Below are positions 1 to 9,591 of a stretch of 64,000 nt of DNA, in pieces. Every line of letters starts with the position of its first letter. Within the stretch, counting starts at the first letter, position 1. Both the position numbers and the translations under genes were made by a program. The DNA is from Pararcticibacter amylolyticus. GTDB taxonomy: Bacteria; Bacteroidota; Bacteroidia; Sphingobacteriales; Sphingobacteriaceae. A model generated the notes under the pieces. It made no database searches, was not told where the DNA came from, and saw only the letters and a list, made by a program, of their open reading frames with translations. The DNA lies in assembly GCF_003130405.1 (NCBI RefSeq), contig NZ_QEAS01000001.1, positions 21,654 to 85,653 on the forward strand, read 5' to 3'.

Positions 1-715
1 CATTCGTGGACAGATAGAATACGTTTCCATATCCTCCTGTACACAGCAGAACTGCATGGCCGGCAAATGTTTCAACTTCACCAGTGAGCAGGTTACGGGT
101 CACGATACCCTGCGCCTTACCGTCTGCAACCACGAGATCAAGCATTTCATGGCGGTTGTACATCTTCACTTTCCCTTCATGAATCTGACGATTCAAGGCA
201 GAGTAAGCACCGAGCAGCAACTGCTGTCCTGTCTGACCGCGGGCATAGAATGTACGGGAAACCTGAGCTCCCCCGAAAGAACGGTTATCAAGCAGGCCTC
301 CGTATTCACGCGCAAACGGAACACCCTGGGCCACACACTGGTCGATAATATCTACAGAAACTTCGGCAAGCCGGTGCACATTGGCTTCCCGTGCGCGATA
401 GTCTCCTCCTTTTACTGTATCATAAAAAAGCCGGTAAACGCTGTCCCCGTCATTACGGTAGTTTTTCGCCGCATTGATACCGCCCTGAGCCGCAATGGAG
501 TGAGCACGGCGGGCGCTATCCTGATAGCAAAACGCTTTTACGTTATATCCCAGCTCTGCCAGTGAGGCAGCAGCAGATGCTCCGGCAAGACCAGTACCTA
601 CAACGATGACAGTATACTTTCTCTTGTTCGCAGGGTTAACCAGCTTCAGATTGAATTTATGTTTTGACCACTTCTCTGCCAAAGGGCCTTCAGGAATCTT
701 TGAATCTAATACCAT
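1..715 (-). CDS. sdhA: Succinate dehydrogenase/fumarate reductase flavoprotein subunit (partial)
   Basis: Catalytic FAD subunit of complex II, which oxidises succinate to fumarate at the cytoplasmic face of the inner membrane. Only the first 238 codons lie in the window; the reading frame is still open at base 1, so the C-terminal part is missing because of the window edge. Visible are the Rossmann FAD motif GTGLAG (residues 40-45) and HSIAAQGG, whose His72 matches the flavin-linking histidine of the family. The start is an ATG at 715, 39 bases after the sdhC stop, with no terminator between them, so the two are probably cotranscribed. The iron-sulfur subunit sdhB is expected just outside the window. 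Identity is secure; succinate oxidation rather than fumarate reduction is inferred from the b558-type anchor beside it. Confidence 0.95.
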   Translation of the reverse strand, partial: MVLDSKIPEGPLAEKWSKHKFNLKLVNPANKRKYTVIVVGTGLAGASAAASLAELGYNVKAFCYQDSARRAHSIAAQGGINAAKNYRNDGDSVYRLFYDTVKGGDYRAREANVHRLAEVSVDIIDQCVAQGVPFAREYGGLLDNRSFGGAQVSRTFYARGQTGQQLLLGAYSALNRQIHEGKVKMYNRHEMLDLVVADGKAQGIVTRNLLTGEVETFAGHAVLLCTGGYGNVFYLSTN

Positions 716-754
716 TTCAGAAATATTTTATTGTCCCTTACGGGGTGATTCATT

Positions 755-1540
755 CTATTTGAAAAAATAAACGTAAAGAGGCATCGCCGCAAAAACTGCG
801 GGAATGATGATACCGAACACCCAGAGGCCCAGAACATCAATTATTGGCTTATACTTTTTATGATCCCAGCCCAGGGTCTGAAATCCGCTCTGGAAACCGT
901 GGTATAAGTGAAAGCCCATCGCGATCATAGAAATCACATAGAGAGCTACATACCATTCTTTCTTGAAAAGCTCCATTACCAGTATATAGAGGTCCTTTGC
1001 AACTACCACTTGTGTACCTGCCTGGGTATCTACATACTCTGAATGAACCAATGGCTTTCCTTCATACGGAATATTGGTCACCTTCACATCCTCAGGATTT
1101 GTAAGGCTCATTTCATATTTTGCGTACGGAAGGCCTCCCCAGTGATATTCAGCCCAGAAGTTGCTCATATGAGATACAATGAAGACCAGTAAAACCGTCC
1201 CGAGGATCCCCATATTCCTTGAGCTCCAGGAACTGTTTGCAGAACCTTTATAAACGGCATACTTTACTTTTCTTGCCTTTCCATTACCAATAGTAATAAC
1301 CAGGGCATAAACAGCATGCAATACTATAGATAGATATAATAGATAAGAGATGATTTTGATAGGTGCAAAATGCGTCATAAAGTAGGAATACTCATTAAAC
1401 GCTTTGCCCCCATCGTGTTTAAATAATTGTAGATTACCAAGAAGATGGATAATGAGAAACAGGGATAAGAACAAGCCTGTCAAACTCATGATCAATTTCT
1501 TCCCTAACGTCGACGAGAAAGCTTTAGTGAAACTGCTCAT
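755..1540 (-). CDS. sdhC: Succinate dehydrogenase cytochrome b subunit, b558 family
   Basis: Membrane anchor of complex II, carrying b-type heme and passing electrons to quinone. The 261-residue protein shows five hydrophobic helices at about residues 15-38, 60-84, 108-128, 192-216 and 228-258. Histidines inside or next to them (H32, H75, H124, H211, H214) are candidate heme ligands. The single five-helix anchor, rather than separate SdhC and SdhD, is the form known from Bacteroidota and epsilon/delta-type enzymes. It is the first gene of the sdhC-sdhA unit. A -7 box lies about 27 bases upstream of the ATG. Confidence 0.93.
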   Translation of the reverse strand: MSSFTKAFSSTLGKKLIMSLTGLFLSLFLIIHLLGNLQLFKHDGGKAFNEYSYFMTHFAPIKIISYLLYLSIVLHAVYALVITIGNGKARKVKYAVYKGSANSSWSSRNMGILGTVLLVFIVSHMSNFWAEYHWGGLPYAKYEMSLTNPEDVKVTNIPYEGKPLVHSEYVDTQAGTQVVVAKDLYILVMELFKKEWYVALYVISMIAMGFHLYHGFQSGFQTLGWDHKKYKPIIDVLGLWVFGIIIPAVFAAMPLYVYFFK

Positions 1541-1566
1541 TACCTTTCATTTATTTGATTGTGGTA

Positions 1567-1574
1567 CAAAAGTA
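1567..1574 (-). promoter_or_regulatory. -7 promoter box of sdhC-sdhA
   Basis: On the minus strand this reads TACTTTTG, an exact match to the Bacteroidota -7 consensus TAnnTTTG. The predicted transcript start is about 4 bases downstream, giving a leader of about 23 bases before the sdhC ATG. No convincing -33 element was seen. Confidence 0.5.
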
Positions 1575-1642
1575 TTATTATGGACGCAATAATATGACCT
1601 ATTTTGCTATCTAACATTTTATTTAAGTTATTTAGAACAAAT

Positions 1643-2281
1643 CTAAGATGAAAGCATCATAATCTTATCTTTCATCACTACAAAAGTGATATCAGCCTGG
1701 TTGACAGCGATACAGCAGTTACCGGTAAAACGACCGAATGCGGGCAGAACAGCTTGTTTTTCACCAAAATGAAAGCATGGTAAAATGAGCGACTGCCGGC
1801 CTTTCCCCCGCAGCCGGACAGCGGGGTGTATGTGCCCGCTTATAACATAGCCATTACCGGACTTTTCTAAAGGTTCATGCGAGAAAATATACGGAGAGAG
1901 ATGCAACGATTCACAGACTGTAAAGCCGGCTTCCCTGTAATATTTATCGTGGAGGATATCATGGTTCCCCCTGACCAGGATCATTTCAGTGCTGCTGAAA
2001 AGCTCGCACCACAGCTTAAGCCAGTCCCAGTCATTATTGATATCACTGTGAAAAAGATCTCCCAGAAAAATGATCTTTTCAGGCTTCACAAGGTTTACGA
2101 GATCTGAAAGCACAGCAAGGTCTTCCTGCTCGAGCAGCTTAGGTATCGCGATCCCGGCCTTCCGGAAGTGGCCGACCTTCCCGATATGCAGGTCGGCGAC
2201 AATCAAGGCCCTCTCTTCTGCCCAGTACATTGCTTTTTGAGGAAAAAGGATAATTTCCTGGCCGAGCAGCTCCCATTTCAT
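1643..2281 (-). CDS. pdeM: Ligase-associated DNA damage response endonuclease PdeM (metallophosphoesterase)
   Basis: Calcineurin-like metallophosphoesterase. All metal-binding motifs are present, counting from the ATG at 2281: DLH (D30, H32), GDLFHS (D75), GNHD (N106, H107), H135 and GHIH (H150, H152). The ADLHIGKVGHFRK stretch is typical of PdeM, a nuclease known from clusters with an Lhr-type helicase and ATP-dependent ligase; none of those partners is nearby. Two in-frame ATGs exist upstream at 2296 and 2293. I prefer 2281 because family members begin near MKW..LLGQE and because the -7 box at 2301-2308 would place the transcript start at about 2297. It could also be called a generic phosphoesterase. 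Confidence 0.85.
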   Translation of the reverse strand: MKWELLGQEIILFPQKAMYWAEERALIVADLHIGKVGHFRKAGIAIPKLLEQEDLAVLSDLVNLVKPEKIIFLGDLFHSDINNDWDWLKLWCELFSSTEMILVRGNHDILHDKYYREAGFTVCESLHLSPYIFSHEPLEKSGNGYVISGHIHPAVRLRGKGRQSLILPCFHFGEKQAVLPAFGRFTGNCCIAVNQADITFVVMKDKIMMLSS

Positions 2282-2300
2282 TCCCGCCGTCATCATCCTC

Positions 2301-2308
2301 CAAATATA
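2301..2308 (-). promoter_or_regulatory. -7 promoter box of pdeM
   Basis: Minus-strand TATATTTG exactly matches TAnnTTTG. It sits directly downstream of the degQ terminator, so pdeM probably has its own promoter. The predicted start near 2297 would make ATG 2296 leaderless, or leave a leader of about 16 bases for ATG 2281. Confidence 0.45.
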
Positions 2309-2310
2309 CC

Positions 2311-2340
2311 AAAAAAGCCCCCTGCTTTCACAGGAGGCCT
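2311..2340 (-). terminator. Rho-independent terminator of the degQ-type gene
   Basis: An 8-bp stem (2317-2324 with 2331-2338, one mismatch) and a 6-base loop are followed, on the minus strand, by a run of six T (A on the plus strand at 2311-2316). It lies just beyond the protease stop codon. Confidence 0.7.
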
Positions 2341-2363
2341 CTTATTTGACATTTATTATCCTC

Positions 2364-3884
2364 TTAATTGGTAACAGGGAACGTCATCATGATCCTCGAT
2401 CCATCAGGTGAAATTCCGTTCAGGCGGATCATATTGTTCCTGCTTGATGAAAGAGCAGCATCAATATCATCGGGTTTACCAACAGCTTTACCGTTGATGC
2501 TGGTAATGATGGTGCCCTTCTCTATCCCGTTCTCAGCAAAAACACCACCCCGTCTTACCTCGGTGATGACTACACCTGAGCTAATATTATAGCGCTGTTT
2601 CTGAGCTGAAGGCAGAGGTGAGAAACTGGCTCCCAGCCTGTTATACAATTCCTCCGCTGACCGGCCACTTCCACCTGCTATTTTCACTTCATCCTCGCCT
2701 TTAAGCGTTACGGATACGGTACGTTCTTTTCCGTCGCGTACGTAAGTAAGCTGAACCTTATCACCGGGACGCAGTCTCGCTACCCTCTCCTGCAGATCAG
2801 ACGAGCCCATGATCCTTGCTCCGTCAACTTTGGTGATCACATCCCCTTTTTTAATTCCGGCAGCTGCTGCTCCCCCGCCTTCAACGACTGTATTGACATA
2901 AAGACCGCTGATCTCGTTTACACCAAGTTCTTTTGCACGGCTTGAATTAAGTTCCTGGAAGGTCACTCCAACAAAACCCCGGCGTACAGCACCGTATTTG
3001 ATGAAGTCGTCCATGATCTTCTTGGCCAGATTAACCGGAATAGCAAATCCATAGCCCGCATAATATCCGGTCTGGGAAGCAATTGCAGCATTGATACCAA
3101 TGAGCTCGCCTCTTGTATTCACCAGTGCACCACCGCTGTTACCGCGGTTGATAGCTGCATCCGTTTGTATAAACGACTCAATTGCCGAATTGACCCTCGG
3201 CTGGTTGCGGTCGAAATTACGGCCTTCCGACTCATCCTGACCAAGGATACCGATTGCACGCCCCTTTGCGCTTACTATACCTGCGGTTACAGTTGTATTT
3301 AAGGTAAGCGGATAACCAACTGCGAGCACCCATTCTCCAACCTGTACATTATCAGAGTTCCCGAGTTTAACCACAGGCAACTTTGTACCGGCCACTTTAA
3401 TAAGTGCTAAGTCGGTATTAGGGTCACGTCCGATAACCTTAGCCTGAAAAGAACGGTTATCGGGCAGTATCACCTCAATCTTAGTGGCATCTTCCACTAC
3501 GTGATTGTTTGTGACGATATAACCATCATCAGTTACAATCACGCCGGATCCCGACGCCATTGCCGGAGGTCGCTGGGCGTTCCTCGGAGAGCCAAAAAAG
3601 TCTCTGAACATATCCTCAAAAGGATCCCCGCCGCCGGCGTCCCGGCCCTTTCCTTCATAGGTGGTCTGGATGTGAACGACTGCCGGTGTTACAGCAGCTG
3701 CTGCCTGAACAAAATCGACATCGCCTGCGGACGATACATTCATTGGATTACTGGCAAAATAAACTTTCTGCTTGTCCTCAATACCCATCTTATCGGTATT
3801 GTTGCTTTCGACAAGCTTATATCCGCCTATTGCTACTGCACCTCCAAAAAATGCAGTAAGAAGAGTTATTCCTGTCTTTCTCAT
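2364..3884 (-). CDS. degQ: Do/DegQ-type periplasmic serine protease (HtrA family)
   Basis: Envelope quality-control protease and chaperone. An N-terminal hydrophobic segment (about residues 5-22) exports or anchors it. The trypsin-like domain has a complete catalytic triad: H128 in TNNHVV, D158 in NTDLALIK and S250 in GNSGGAL. Two PDZ domains follow at about residues 300-390 and 415-500; the first contains GIKKGDVITKVDG. Length (506 aa) is normal for DegP/DegQ. A typical promoter lies upstream and a terminator downstream, so it is probably transcribed alone. DegP, DegQ and DegS types cannot be told apart by eye, but two PDZ domains argue against DegS. Confidence 0.93.
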   Translation of the reverse strand: MRKTGITLLTAFFGGAVAIGGYKLVESNNTDKMGIEDKQKVYFASNPMNVSSAGDVDFVQAAAAVTPAVVHIQTTYEGKGRDAGGGDPFEDMFRDFFGSPRNAQRPPAMASGSGVIVTDDGYIVTNNHVVEDATKIEVILPDNRSFQAKVIGRDPNTDLALIKVAGTKLPVVKLGNSDNVQVGEWVLAVGYPLTLNTTVTAGIVSAKGRAIGILGQDESEGRNFDRNQPRVNSAIESFIQTDAAINRGNSGGALVNTRGELIGINAAIASQTGYYAGYGFAIPVNLAKKIMDDFIKYGAVRRGFVGVTFQELNSSRAKELGVNEISGLYVNTVVEGGGAAAAGIKKGDVITKVDGARIMGSSDLQERVARLRPGDKVQLTYVRDGKERTVSVTLKGEDEVKIAGGSGRSAEELYNRLGASFSPLPSAQKQRYNISSGVVITEVRRGGVFAENGIEKGTIITSINGKAVGKPDDIDAALSSSRNNMIRLNGISPDGSRIMMTFPVTN

Positions 3885-3936
3885 ACTTTATTTTTTCTAT
3901 GCGTGTTTCTTATTTACTTATTCAAATTCCTTTGTT

Positions 3937-3968
3937 CAAAAGTAATACCACTAAAACTGATTATGCAA
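3937..3968 (-). promoter_or_regulatory. Promoter of the degQ-type gene
   Basis: On the minus strand TTG (3968-3966) is followed after 21 bases by TACTTTTG (3944-3937), matching both Bacteroidota promoter elements. The predicted leader is about 49 bases. Confidence 0.6.
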
Positions 3969-4049
3969 CTCCTTGGTATTGCAATTTGTGTTAAAAAATG
4001 TTAAAGATAGATTCGGATGTCAGGCACCGGATTTGACATATGAGCAAAG

Positions 4050-4082
4050 TTTAAGGGTTGTAAAGAGCTTTTGTTATCTTTA
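4050..4082 (+). promoter_or_regulatory. Probable dapF promoter
   Basis: TTTA (4050-4053), 21 bases, then TATCTTTA (4075-4082), one mismatch from TAnnTTTG. The interval 3885-4128 separates the divergent degQ-type and dapF genes and holds nothing else recognisable. Confidence 0.4.
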
Positions 4083-4128
4083 CATCCTGTTCCGTTAAAT
4101 ATAAAAAGTGCAGCGAAACTCAATTCTC

Positions 4129-4938
4129 ATGTCTGACATCTCAACACTTCATTTCTATAAATACCAGGGGGCCGGAAACGACTTTATTCTGGTAGACAAC
4201 CGTAATATGGCTGTAAATCATCATAATCCTGCATTTATCGCCGCGCTTTGTGACAGAAGGTTTGGGATCGGAGGAGATGGAATGATGTTCCTGCAGACGA
4301 AAGAAGGGTACGACTTTGAAATGGTTTATTATAATTCTGACGGAAACCCAAGCAGCATGTGCGGAAACGGGGGACGGTGCATAGTGGCTTTCGCCAGACA
4401 TCTCGGGGTTATCGGCGAAGAAACTAACTTTTTGGCAGTCGACGGCCCTCACTATGCCACAATTTCAGGATCAGGCGACTGGGTTAGCCTGCAAATGATA
4501 GATGTAGACGAAATTAAAAATGACGGAGATGCCTTCGTTTTGAATACTGGCTCTCCTCATTATGTGTGCAGGACTTCAGAACTAGCTTCAGCGGACGTTT
4601 TTGCCGAAGGCAGAAAGATCAGATACAACGACCGGTATAAAGAAAAAGGAATTAATGTCAATCTGGTGGAACCTGAGGGAGAAGGGTACTTTGTCAGAAC
4701 CTACGAAAGAGGAGTGGAAGATGAAACATACGCATGCGGTACCGGCGTTACAGCCGTAGCTCTTGCTATGGCGAAGCAAAACGGTCAAAAAGGAGAAATC
4801 AGTACGCCTGTAAGAGTTCTTGGCGGCAACCTGAATATCCGGTTTCACTATGACGGACAGCGGTTTACAAATGTTTTCCTCGAGGGGCCTGCAGAATTCG
4901 TCTTCGAAGGGGGAATAAAAATACCTGCTGGCTCTTAA
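4129..4938 (+). CDS. dapF: Diaminopimelate epimerase
   Basis: PLP-independent epimerase converting LL- to meso-diaminopimelate for lysine and peptidoglycan synthesis in the cytosol. The catalytic cysteine pair is visible: C78 in MCGNGGRC and C203 in YACGTG. The N-terminal signature YQGAGNDFI is also present. Length of 269 aa is normal. I use ATG 4129; an in-frame GTG at 4108 would add seven residues with no family support. Only four bases separate its stop from that of the convergent small lipoprotein gene. Confidence 0.95.
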   Translation: MSDISTLHFYKYQGAGNDFILVDNRNMAVNHHNPAFIAALCDRRFGIGGDGMMFLQTKEGYDFEMVYYNSDGNPSSMCGNGGRCIVAFARHLGVIGEETNFLAVDGPHYATISGSGDWVSLQMIDVDEIKNDGDAFVLNTGSPHYVCRTSELASADVFAEGRKIRYNDRYKEKGINVNLVEPEGEGYFVRTYERGVEDETYACGTGVTAVALAMAKQNGQKGEISTPVRVLGGNLNIRFHYDGQRFTNVFLEGPAEFVFEGGIKIPAGS

Positions 4939-4942
4939 GTAG

Positions 4943-5146
4943 TTATTTCTCTCTTCTTACACTATCGGGAAGCCCTAAGCCGCTCGTATCGCTTCCGGGT
5001 GCTTTTATAGTATCTTCATCTATATTCCTTTCGGTACCGCGTGGGATAGGATTCTGCCCCGTGGGGTCTACAGATTTCTGGACACTGTTGCAGGCAATCA
5101 CCGAGGCACAAATAAAAGCAGTCAGAAGAGAGGTCTTTAGTTTCAT
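4943..5146 (-). CDS. Small predicted lipoprotein of unknown function
   Basis: A 67-residue protein with a lipoprotein signal peptide: MKLK, a hydrophobic stretch, then lipobox SVIAC with Cys19 as the lipidation site. The remaining 48 residues are polar, rich in Pro, Asp, Gly and Arg, and show no recognised domain. Its stop lies four bases from the dapF stop on the opposite strand. Coding status rests on the clear lipobox and the absence of a competing frame. Function unknown. Confidence 0.65.
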   Translation of the reverse strand: MKLKTSLLTAFICASVIACNSVQKSVDPTGQNPIPRGTERNIDEDTIKAPGSDTSGLGLPDSVRREK

Positions 5147-5236
5147 ACGAAGATCTATATCCGGTTAAACAAATCCCGTTGCAGGTAGTTTTAGGAAAAA
5201 ATTCATTTACTGAACCTTATCCTTCACCAAAAAAAG

Positions 5237-5244
5237 TACTTTTG
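5237..5244 (+). promoter_or_regulatory. -7 promoter box of aspS
   Basis: TACTTTTG exactly matches TAnnTTTG, with a predicted leader of about 17 bases before the aspS ATG at 5265. The -33 element is unclear. Confidence 0.5.
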
Positions 5245-5264
5245 CAGGTCAAACAACAAATTTT

Positions 5265-7010
5265 ATGCATAGGACACATACTTGCGGCGAATTAAATCTG
5301 AACGATCTGGGCAAGATAGTAACTCTTGCCGGCTGGGTACAGAAATCACGGGACCTGGGAGGAATGACATTCATCGATGTTCGTGACCGCTACGGAATCA
5401 CCCAGTTGCTGTTCAACATGGATGAAAACACAGATCTATGTGAACAGGCAAGGCAATTGTCTCGTGAATTTGTCATTAAAGTTACGGGACAGGTAGTTGA
5501 ACGCTCTAACAAGAACCCCAGGATTGCCACGGGAGATATTGAGATCAAGGTATCGGCCCTGGAAATACTGAATACAGCTAAGCTTCCTCCTTTTCTTATT
5601 GAGGATGATACTGATGGAGGCGATGATCTCCGGATGAAATACCGGTATCTCGACCTTCGCCGCAATCCGGTACGCAACAATCTCGTTCTGAGGCATAAAA
5701 CCGCTCAGGAAGTCCGAAAATATCTGGATCTGCAAAACTTCCTCGAAGTCGAAACTCCTGTACTTATCAAGTCAACGCCTGAAGGTGCACGCGACTTTGT
5801 GGTTCCAAGCCGTATGAACCCGGGAGAGTTTTACGCTTTACCGCAATCTCCTCAGACGTTTAAGCAGCTTCTGATGGTATCGGGCTTTGACCGCTATTTC
5901 CAGATTGTTAAATGTTTCAGGGACGAAGATCTGAGGGCCGACAGGCAACCGGAGTTCACCCAGATTGACTGTGAAATGGCTTTCATTGAGCAGGAAGATA
6001 TATTAAATACATTTGAAGGATTAATCAGACACCTCTTTAAAACACTCAAGGGCATTGAACTTGAAGCGGTTCCGCGGATGTCTTACCAGGACGCAATGCG
6101 GATGTATGGTTCTGACAAGCCCGACACCCGTTTCGGAATGTTATTTACCGAATTAAATGACCTGGTAAAGGGCCATAGCTTCCCGGTATTCGACAATGCA
6201 GAACTTGTTGTTGGAATAAATGCTAGTGGATGTGCCCATTACACACGTAAACAGGTGGACGAACTGACCGACTTCGTTAAACGCCCGCAGATTGGAGCTA
6301 CAGGCCTGGTATATTGCCGTCACAATGATGATGGATCATTAAAGTCTTCCGTTGATAAGTTTTACAGTGAAGATGAACTGAAAAAATGGTCGGCAGCATT
6401 TAATTCTCAGCCAGGTGATTTAATGCTGATTATGGCAGGGCCGGCAGACAAGGTAAGGAAACAGCTCAATGAACTTCGTCTTGAAATGGGTAACAGGCTG
6501 GGACTTCGCGATAAGAGCAAATTCTCTACATTATGGGTAGTAGATTTTCCATTGCTCGAATGGGATGAAGAAACGGGTAGATATCATGCCATGCACCACC
6601 CCTTCACTTCTCCGAAGCCGGAAGACATCGCTTTGCTGGACACTGATCCGGGCGCAGTGAGAGCCAACGCCTATGATATGGTGATCAATGGTACTGAAGT
6701 GGGCGGAGGATCTATCCGTATCCATAACAAAGACCTGCAGTCTCTGATGTTTAAACATCTCGGCTTTACTCCTGAAGAGGCACAAAAGCAGTTTGGATTC
6801 CTGTTGAACGCATTCGAGTACGGAGCGCCGCCTCATGGAGGGATCGCTTTCGGTTTCGACCGGCTGGTGTCTCTCTTCGCGGGACTGGATTCTATCCGGG
6901 ATGTAATTGCATTCCCTAAAAACAATTCAGGAAGAGATGTCATGATCGATTCCCCTGCTACGATATCGGATGAGCAGCTAAAAGAACTGAGTATTAAAAC
7001 AACGGTGTAA
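5265..7010 (+). CDS. aspS: Aspartate--tRNA ligase
   Basis: Class II aminoacyl-tRNA synthetase charging tRNA-Asp. The N-terminal OB-fold anticodon-binding domain (about residues 1-105) opens with [10 protein letters not shown]. Class II motif 2 appears as [18 protein letters not shown] and motif 3 as [12 protein letters not shown] near residue 530. The 581-residue length and the insert between motifs (about 290-410, GAD domain) mark the bacterial type. It is transcribed alone, with a -7 box upstream and a bidirectional terminator downstream. The sequence cannot show whether the enzyme is discriminating or also charges tRNA-Asn. Confidence 0.97.
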   Translation: MHRTHTCGELNLNDLGKIVTLAGWVQKSRDLGGMTFIDVRDRYGITQLLFNMDENTDLCEQARQLSREFVIKVTGQVVERSNKNPRIATGDIEIKVSALEILNTAKLPPFLIEDDTDGGDDLRMKYRYLDLRRNPVRNNLVLRHKTAQEVRKYLDLQNFLEVETPVLIKSTPEGARDFVVPSRMNPGEFYALPQSPQTFKQLLMVSGFDRYFQIVKCFRDEDLRADRQPEFTQIDCEMAFIEQEDILNTFEGLIRHLFKTLKGIELEAVPRMSYQDAMRMYGSDKPDTRFGMLFTELNDLVKGHSFPVFDNAELVVGINASGCAHYTRKQVDELTDFVKRPQIGATGLVYCRHNDDGSLKSSVDKFYSEDELKKWSAAFNSQPGDLMLIMAGPADKVRKQLNELRLEMGNRLGLRDKSKFSTLWVVDFPLLEWDEETGRYHAMHHPFTSPKPEDIALLDTDPGAVRANAYDMVINGTEVGGGSIRIHNKDLQSLMFKHLGFTPEEAQKQFGFLLNAFEYGAPPHGGIAFGFDRLVSLFAGLDSIRDVIAFPKNNSGRDVMIDSPATISDEQLKELSIKTTV

Positions 7011-7026
7011 AAACCGGAAGAACCAT

Positions 7027-7060
7027 AAACAAAAAAGGGGCGGATGCCCCTTTTTTGTTT
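7027..7060. terminator. Bidirectional terminator between aspS and rmlA
   Basis: A perfect 15-bp stem (AAACAAAAAAGGGGC and its complement) with a GGAT loop. It carries A- and T-runs, so it can stop transcription from both convergent genes. Confidence 0.85.
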
Positions 7061-7075
7061 ATCAGAACCAGGATT

Positions 7076-7936
7076 CTATCCCAGTATCTTAAGTAAATAT
7101 TGTCCGTAACCGCTCTTTACAAGCGGCTGCGCCGCAACCCGAAGCTCTTCATCAGAAATAAAACCCATCCTGTATGCGACTTCTTCTATACAACCGATCT
7201 TCAGCCCCTGCCGTTCTTCGATAACCTGGACAAACTGTCCCGCCTGCATTAAAGAGGTGAAGGTTCCGGTGTCCAGCCATGCTGTGCCCCGGCTCAGCAC
7301 CCCAACCTTCAGTTGTCCCCGTTTAAGATATTCTTTATTCACATCAGTGATCTCATATTCACCCCTGAATGAGGGCTTTATATTCTTTGCAATCTCTACA
7401 ACAGAATTATCGTAGAAATAAAGACCTGGAACTGCGTAATTAGACTTGGGATTTTCCGGTTTTTCTTCTATGGAAATGACATTATTATTTTCATCAAACT
7501 CAACCACTCCGTATCTCTCAGGATCGGATACCGGATACGCAAATACAACACCTCCTTCGGGATCATTCAGTTTCTGAAGAAGCACAGAAAGGCCATCGCC
7601 ATAAAATATGTTATCTCCCAGGATCAGGGCGACACTGTCATCTCCTACAAACCTCTCTCCAATGACAAACGCCTGCGCCAGCCCATTAGGCTGCTCCTGT
7701 ACTGCATAAGAAAAGTGACAACCTATCCGCGAACCATCGCCCAATAGCTTCTCAAAGTTAGGAAGATCATGCGGGGTCGAAATAATAAGAATCTCCCTGA
7801 TTCCGGCAAGCATCAGAATTGACAAGGGGTAATAGATCATCGGCTTGTCGTAAACAGGCATCATCTGTTTACTGGTAGCAAGGGTGAGGGGGTGAAGGCG
7901 GGTGCCCGATCCGCCTGCGAGTATAATACCTTTCAT
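7076..7936 (-). CDS. rfbA: Glucose-1-phosphate thymidylyltransferase
   Basis: Makes dTDP-glucose from glucose-1-phosphate and dTTP, the first step of dTDP-L-rhamnose synthesis. The nucleotide-binding [11 protein letters not shown] loop is at residues 8-18. The protein (286 aa) has normal length for RmlA. It is the second gene of an rmlD-rmlA pair 21 bases apart. The two middle enzymes, RmlB and RmlC, are not in this window, so the pathway must be completed elsewhere or the product feeds another dTDP-sugar. Confidence 0.93.
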   Translation of the reverse strand: MKGIILAGGSGTRLHPLTLATSKQMMPVYDKPMIYYPLSILMLAGIREILIISTPHDLPNFEKLLGDGSRIGCHFSYAVQEQPNGLAQAFVIGERFVGDDSVALILGDNIFYGDGLSVLLQKLNDPEGGVVFAYPVSDPERYGVVEFDENNNVISIEEKPENPKSNYAVPGLYFYDNSVVEIAKNIKPSFRGEYEITDVNKEYLKRGQLKVGVLSRGTAWLDTGTFTSLMQAGQFVQVIEERQGLKIGCIEEVAYRMGFISDEELRVAAQPLVKSGYGQYLLKILG

Positions 7937-7957
7937 TTTTAAGTGTTTAGTAAATAA

Positions 7958-8887
7958 TTATTCGCCATTAGCATTCAAACGGTTTATACAAGTCTCCAGA
8001 CTGTCACGCCAGTATGGAATCTTCATAGCAAAAGTATTCTTTATCTTTGACTTATCCATTACCGAAAAAGCTGGCCGGGCGGCTTTGGTAAAATATTCGA
8101 AGGTTTTAAGAGGCCTTACATTGACCTGAAGTCCGCCTACCGCAAAGATTGCCTTTGCGAAATCATACCACGAGGTAAGTCCTTCATTGCTGTAATGATA
8201 AGTCCCATATTCACTAGACCCCGACTGAATAATATCAAAGATCGCTTCCGCGAGATCAATGGCGTAGGTTGGAGTACCAACCTGGTCAGCCACCACCGCA
8301 ATCTCCTCACGCTCCTTCCCTAATCTCAGCATGGTTTTCACGAAATTATTCCCATATTCCGAATACAACCAGCTTGTCCGGAGGATGAAATATTTATGAA
8401 AGATCCCTGCTATAGCGGCCTCGCCCTGAAGCTTGGTGATCCCATAAATATTAATGGGCCTTGCCGGATCACTTTCTACCAGCAACTTTGGAATTTCACC
8501 TTCGAAAACAAAGTCAGTCGATATATGGATCAATGTAGTATGATGGGACCGGCAAACAGCTGCTAGATTGGCCGGGCCATCCCTGTTAATACTGCGGGCG
8601 AGCTCAATTTCATCTTCAGCTTTATCCACTGCAGTATATGCAGCACAGTTGATGACATAAAGCGGCATTTCATCCGCCAGAACCTGTGCAATCGCGTCCT
8701 TGTCCAGAATATTGGCACGCTCTTCCGGAAGAAAAAGAATATTTTTAATTCCTCTTTGTATAGCAACATGCTGCAGACATTGTCCAAGCTGACCCGATGC
8801 CCCGAAGACGACTATCCGTGAACCAAGATCTACGGGTACCCCGCCTCTGTCCAGCAGCGAAAAATTTCTATGTTCGTATTCACTCAT
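7958..8887 (-). CDS. rfbD: dTDP-4-dehydrorhamnose reductase
   Basis: Extended short-chain dehydrogenase performing the last step to dTDP-L-rhamnose. The NAD(P) motif VVFGASGQLGQ is at about residues 27-37, and the sequence further shows NCAAYTAVD, STDFVFEG and YGITKLQGE (the Tyr-x3-Lys pair). The N-terminus is about 24 residues longer than usual RmlD, but no later ATG precedes the Rossmann motif, so the start at 8887 stands. It lies upstream of rmlA in the same direction. A role in cell-surface rhamnose is inferred from pathway knowledge. Confidence 0.9.
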   Translation of the reverse strand: MSEYEHRNFSLLDRGGVPVDLGSRIVVFGASGQLGQCLQHVAIQRGIKNILFLPEERANILDKDAIAQVLADEMPLYVINCAAYTAVDKAEDEIELARSINRDGPANLAAVCRSHHTTLIHISTDFVFEGEIPKLLVESDPARPINIYGITKLQGEAAIAGIFHKYFILRTSWLYSEYGNNFVKTMLRLGKEREEIAVVADQVGTPTYAIDLAEAIFDIIQSGSSEYGTYHYSNEGLTSWYDFAKAIFAVGGLQVNVRPLKTFEYFTKAARPAFSVMDKSKIKNTFAMKIPYWRDSLETCINRLNANGE

Positions 8888-8910
8888 ATTTGGTGGTGTG
8901 ATAAGATCGT

Positions 8911-9474
8911 TTATGACAGGGAAGCAGCTCCGTCGAGCTCATTGTACCAGTCCTCGCCATATTTACGGATAAGCGGCTCTTTCAGAAAGCGGTAAACAGG
9001 TACCTTAAGCTCTCTCCCGTATGAGCATGCAGCTTTACATATATGCCAGCGGTCGTAATTTAATATCTCAAATTCCGGGTAAGCAGTTATCCTGATCGGA
9101 TATAAGTGACAGGAAATGGGTTTTTTCCAATGAACCTTGTTCTCAAGATATGCTTTTTCAATGGCACATTTACTGACACCGCCCTCCCAAATAACATAAG
9201 CGCATTCCTTATTCCCGTCAACGCACGGAGTAGTATAATCCCCGTCCTGATCCCGCACCCAGGTCCCCTGCTGTTCTATAGTCTCAATACCCTTCTCTGT
9301 CATAAAAGGTTTTACATGGGGATAAATCTCCTCCAGTATCTTAAGTTCGCTACGCTCAAGCGGAGCACCGGCATCTCCTTCTACACAACACGCTCCTTTG
9401 CATTTATCAAGATGACACACAAAACTCTCTTCTAAAATATCCTCATGCACCAAAGTGTGCTGTACTTCAATCAT
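8911..9474 (-). CDS. DUF3109 family Cys-rich protein
   Basis: Conserved Bacteroidota protein of unknown function. It contains many cysteines in a YkgJ/UPF0153-like pattern: [11 protein letters not shown] near the N-terminus, then [21 protein letters not shown] and CKAAC. These suggest metal or iron-sulfur binding, not shown experimentally here. I choose ATG 9474, which gives [16 protein letters not shown], the usual family N-terminus. An upstream ATG at 9549 would add 25 residues with no conserved sequence. It precedes rmlD by 23 bases. Confidence 0.8.
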   Translation of the reverse strand: MIEVQHTLVHEDILEESFVCHLDKCKGACCVEGDAGAPLERSELKILEEIYPHVKPFMTEKGIETIEQQGTWVRDQDGDYTTPCVDGNKECAYVIWEGGVSKCAIEKAYLENKVHWKKPISCHLYPIRITAYPEFEILNYDRWHICKAACSYGRELKVPVYRFLKEPLIRKYGEDWYNELDGAASLS

Positions 9475-9591
9475 ATTCAATCCCATTGCTGCGTAAAGGT
9501 CGTAAATATTTTTAAAAATAGTAATGGCAGGAGGATGTGAGATGAGCAATATGTAAATACAGGCTTTTAAAGGCGGGAAGGGCAGGCTTAA

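Noticed and set aside
56..565. Plus-strand open frame of 169 codons
   Set aside because: It is antisense to the well-supported sdhA and resembles no family; such mirror frames are common opposite conserved genes.
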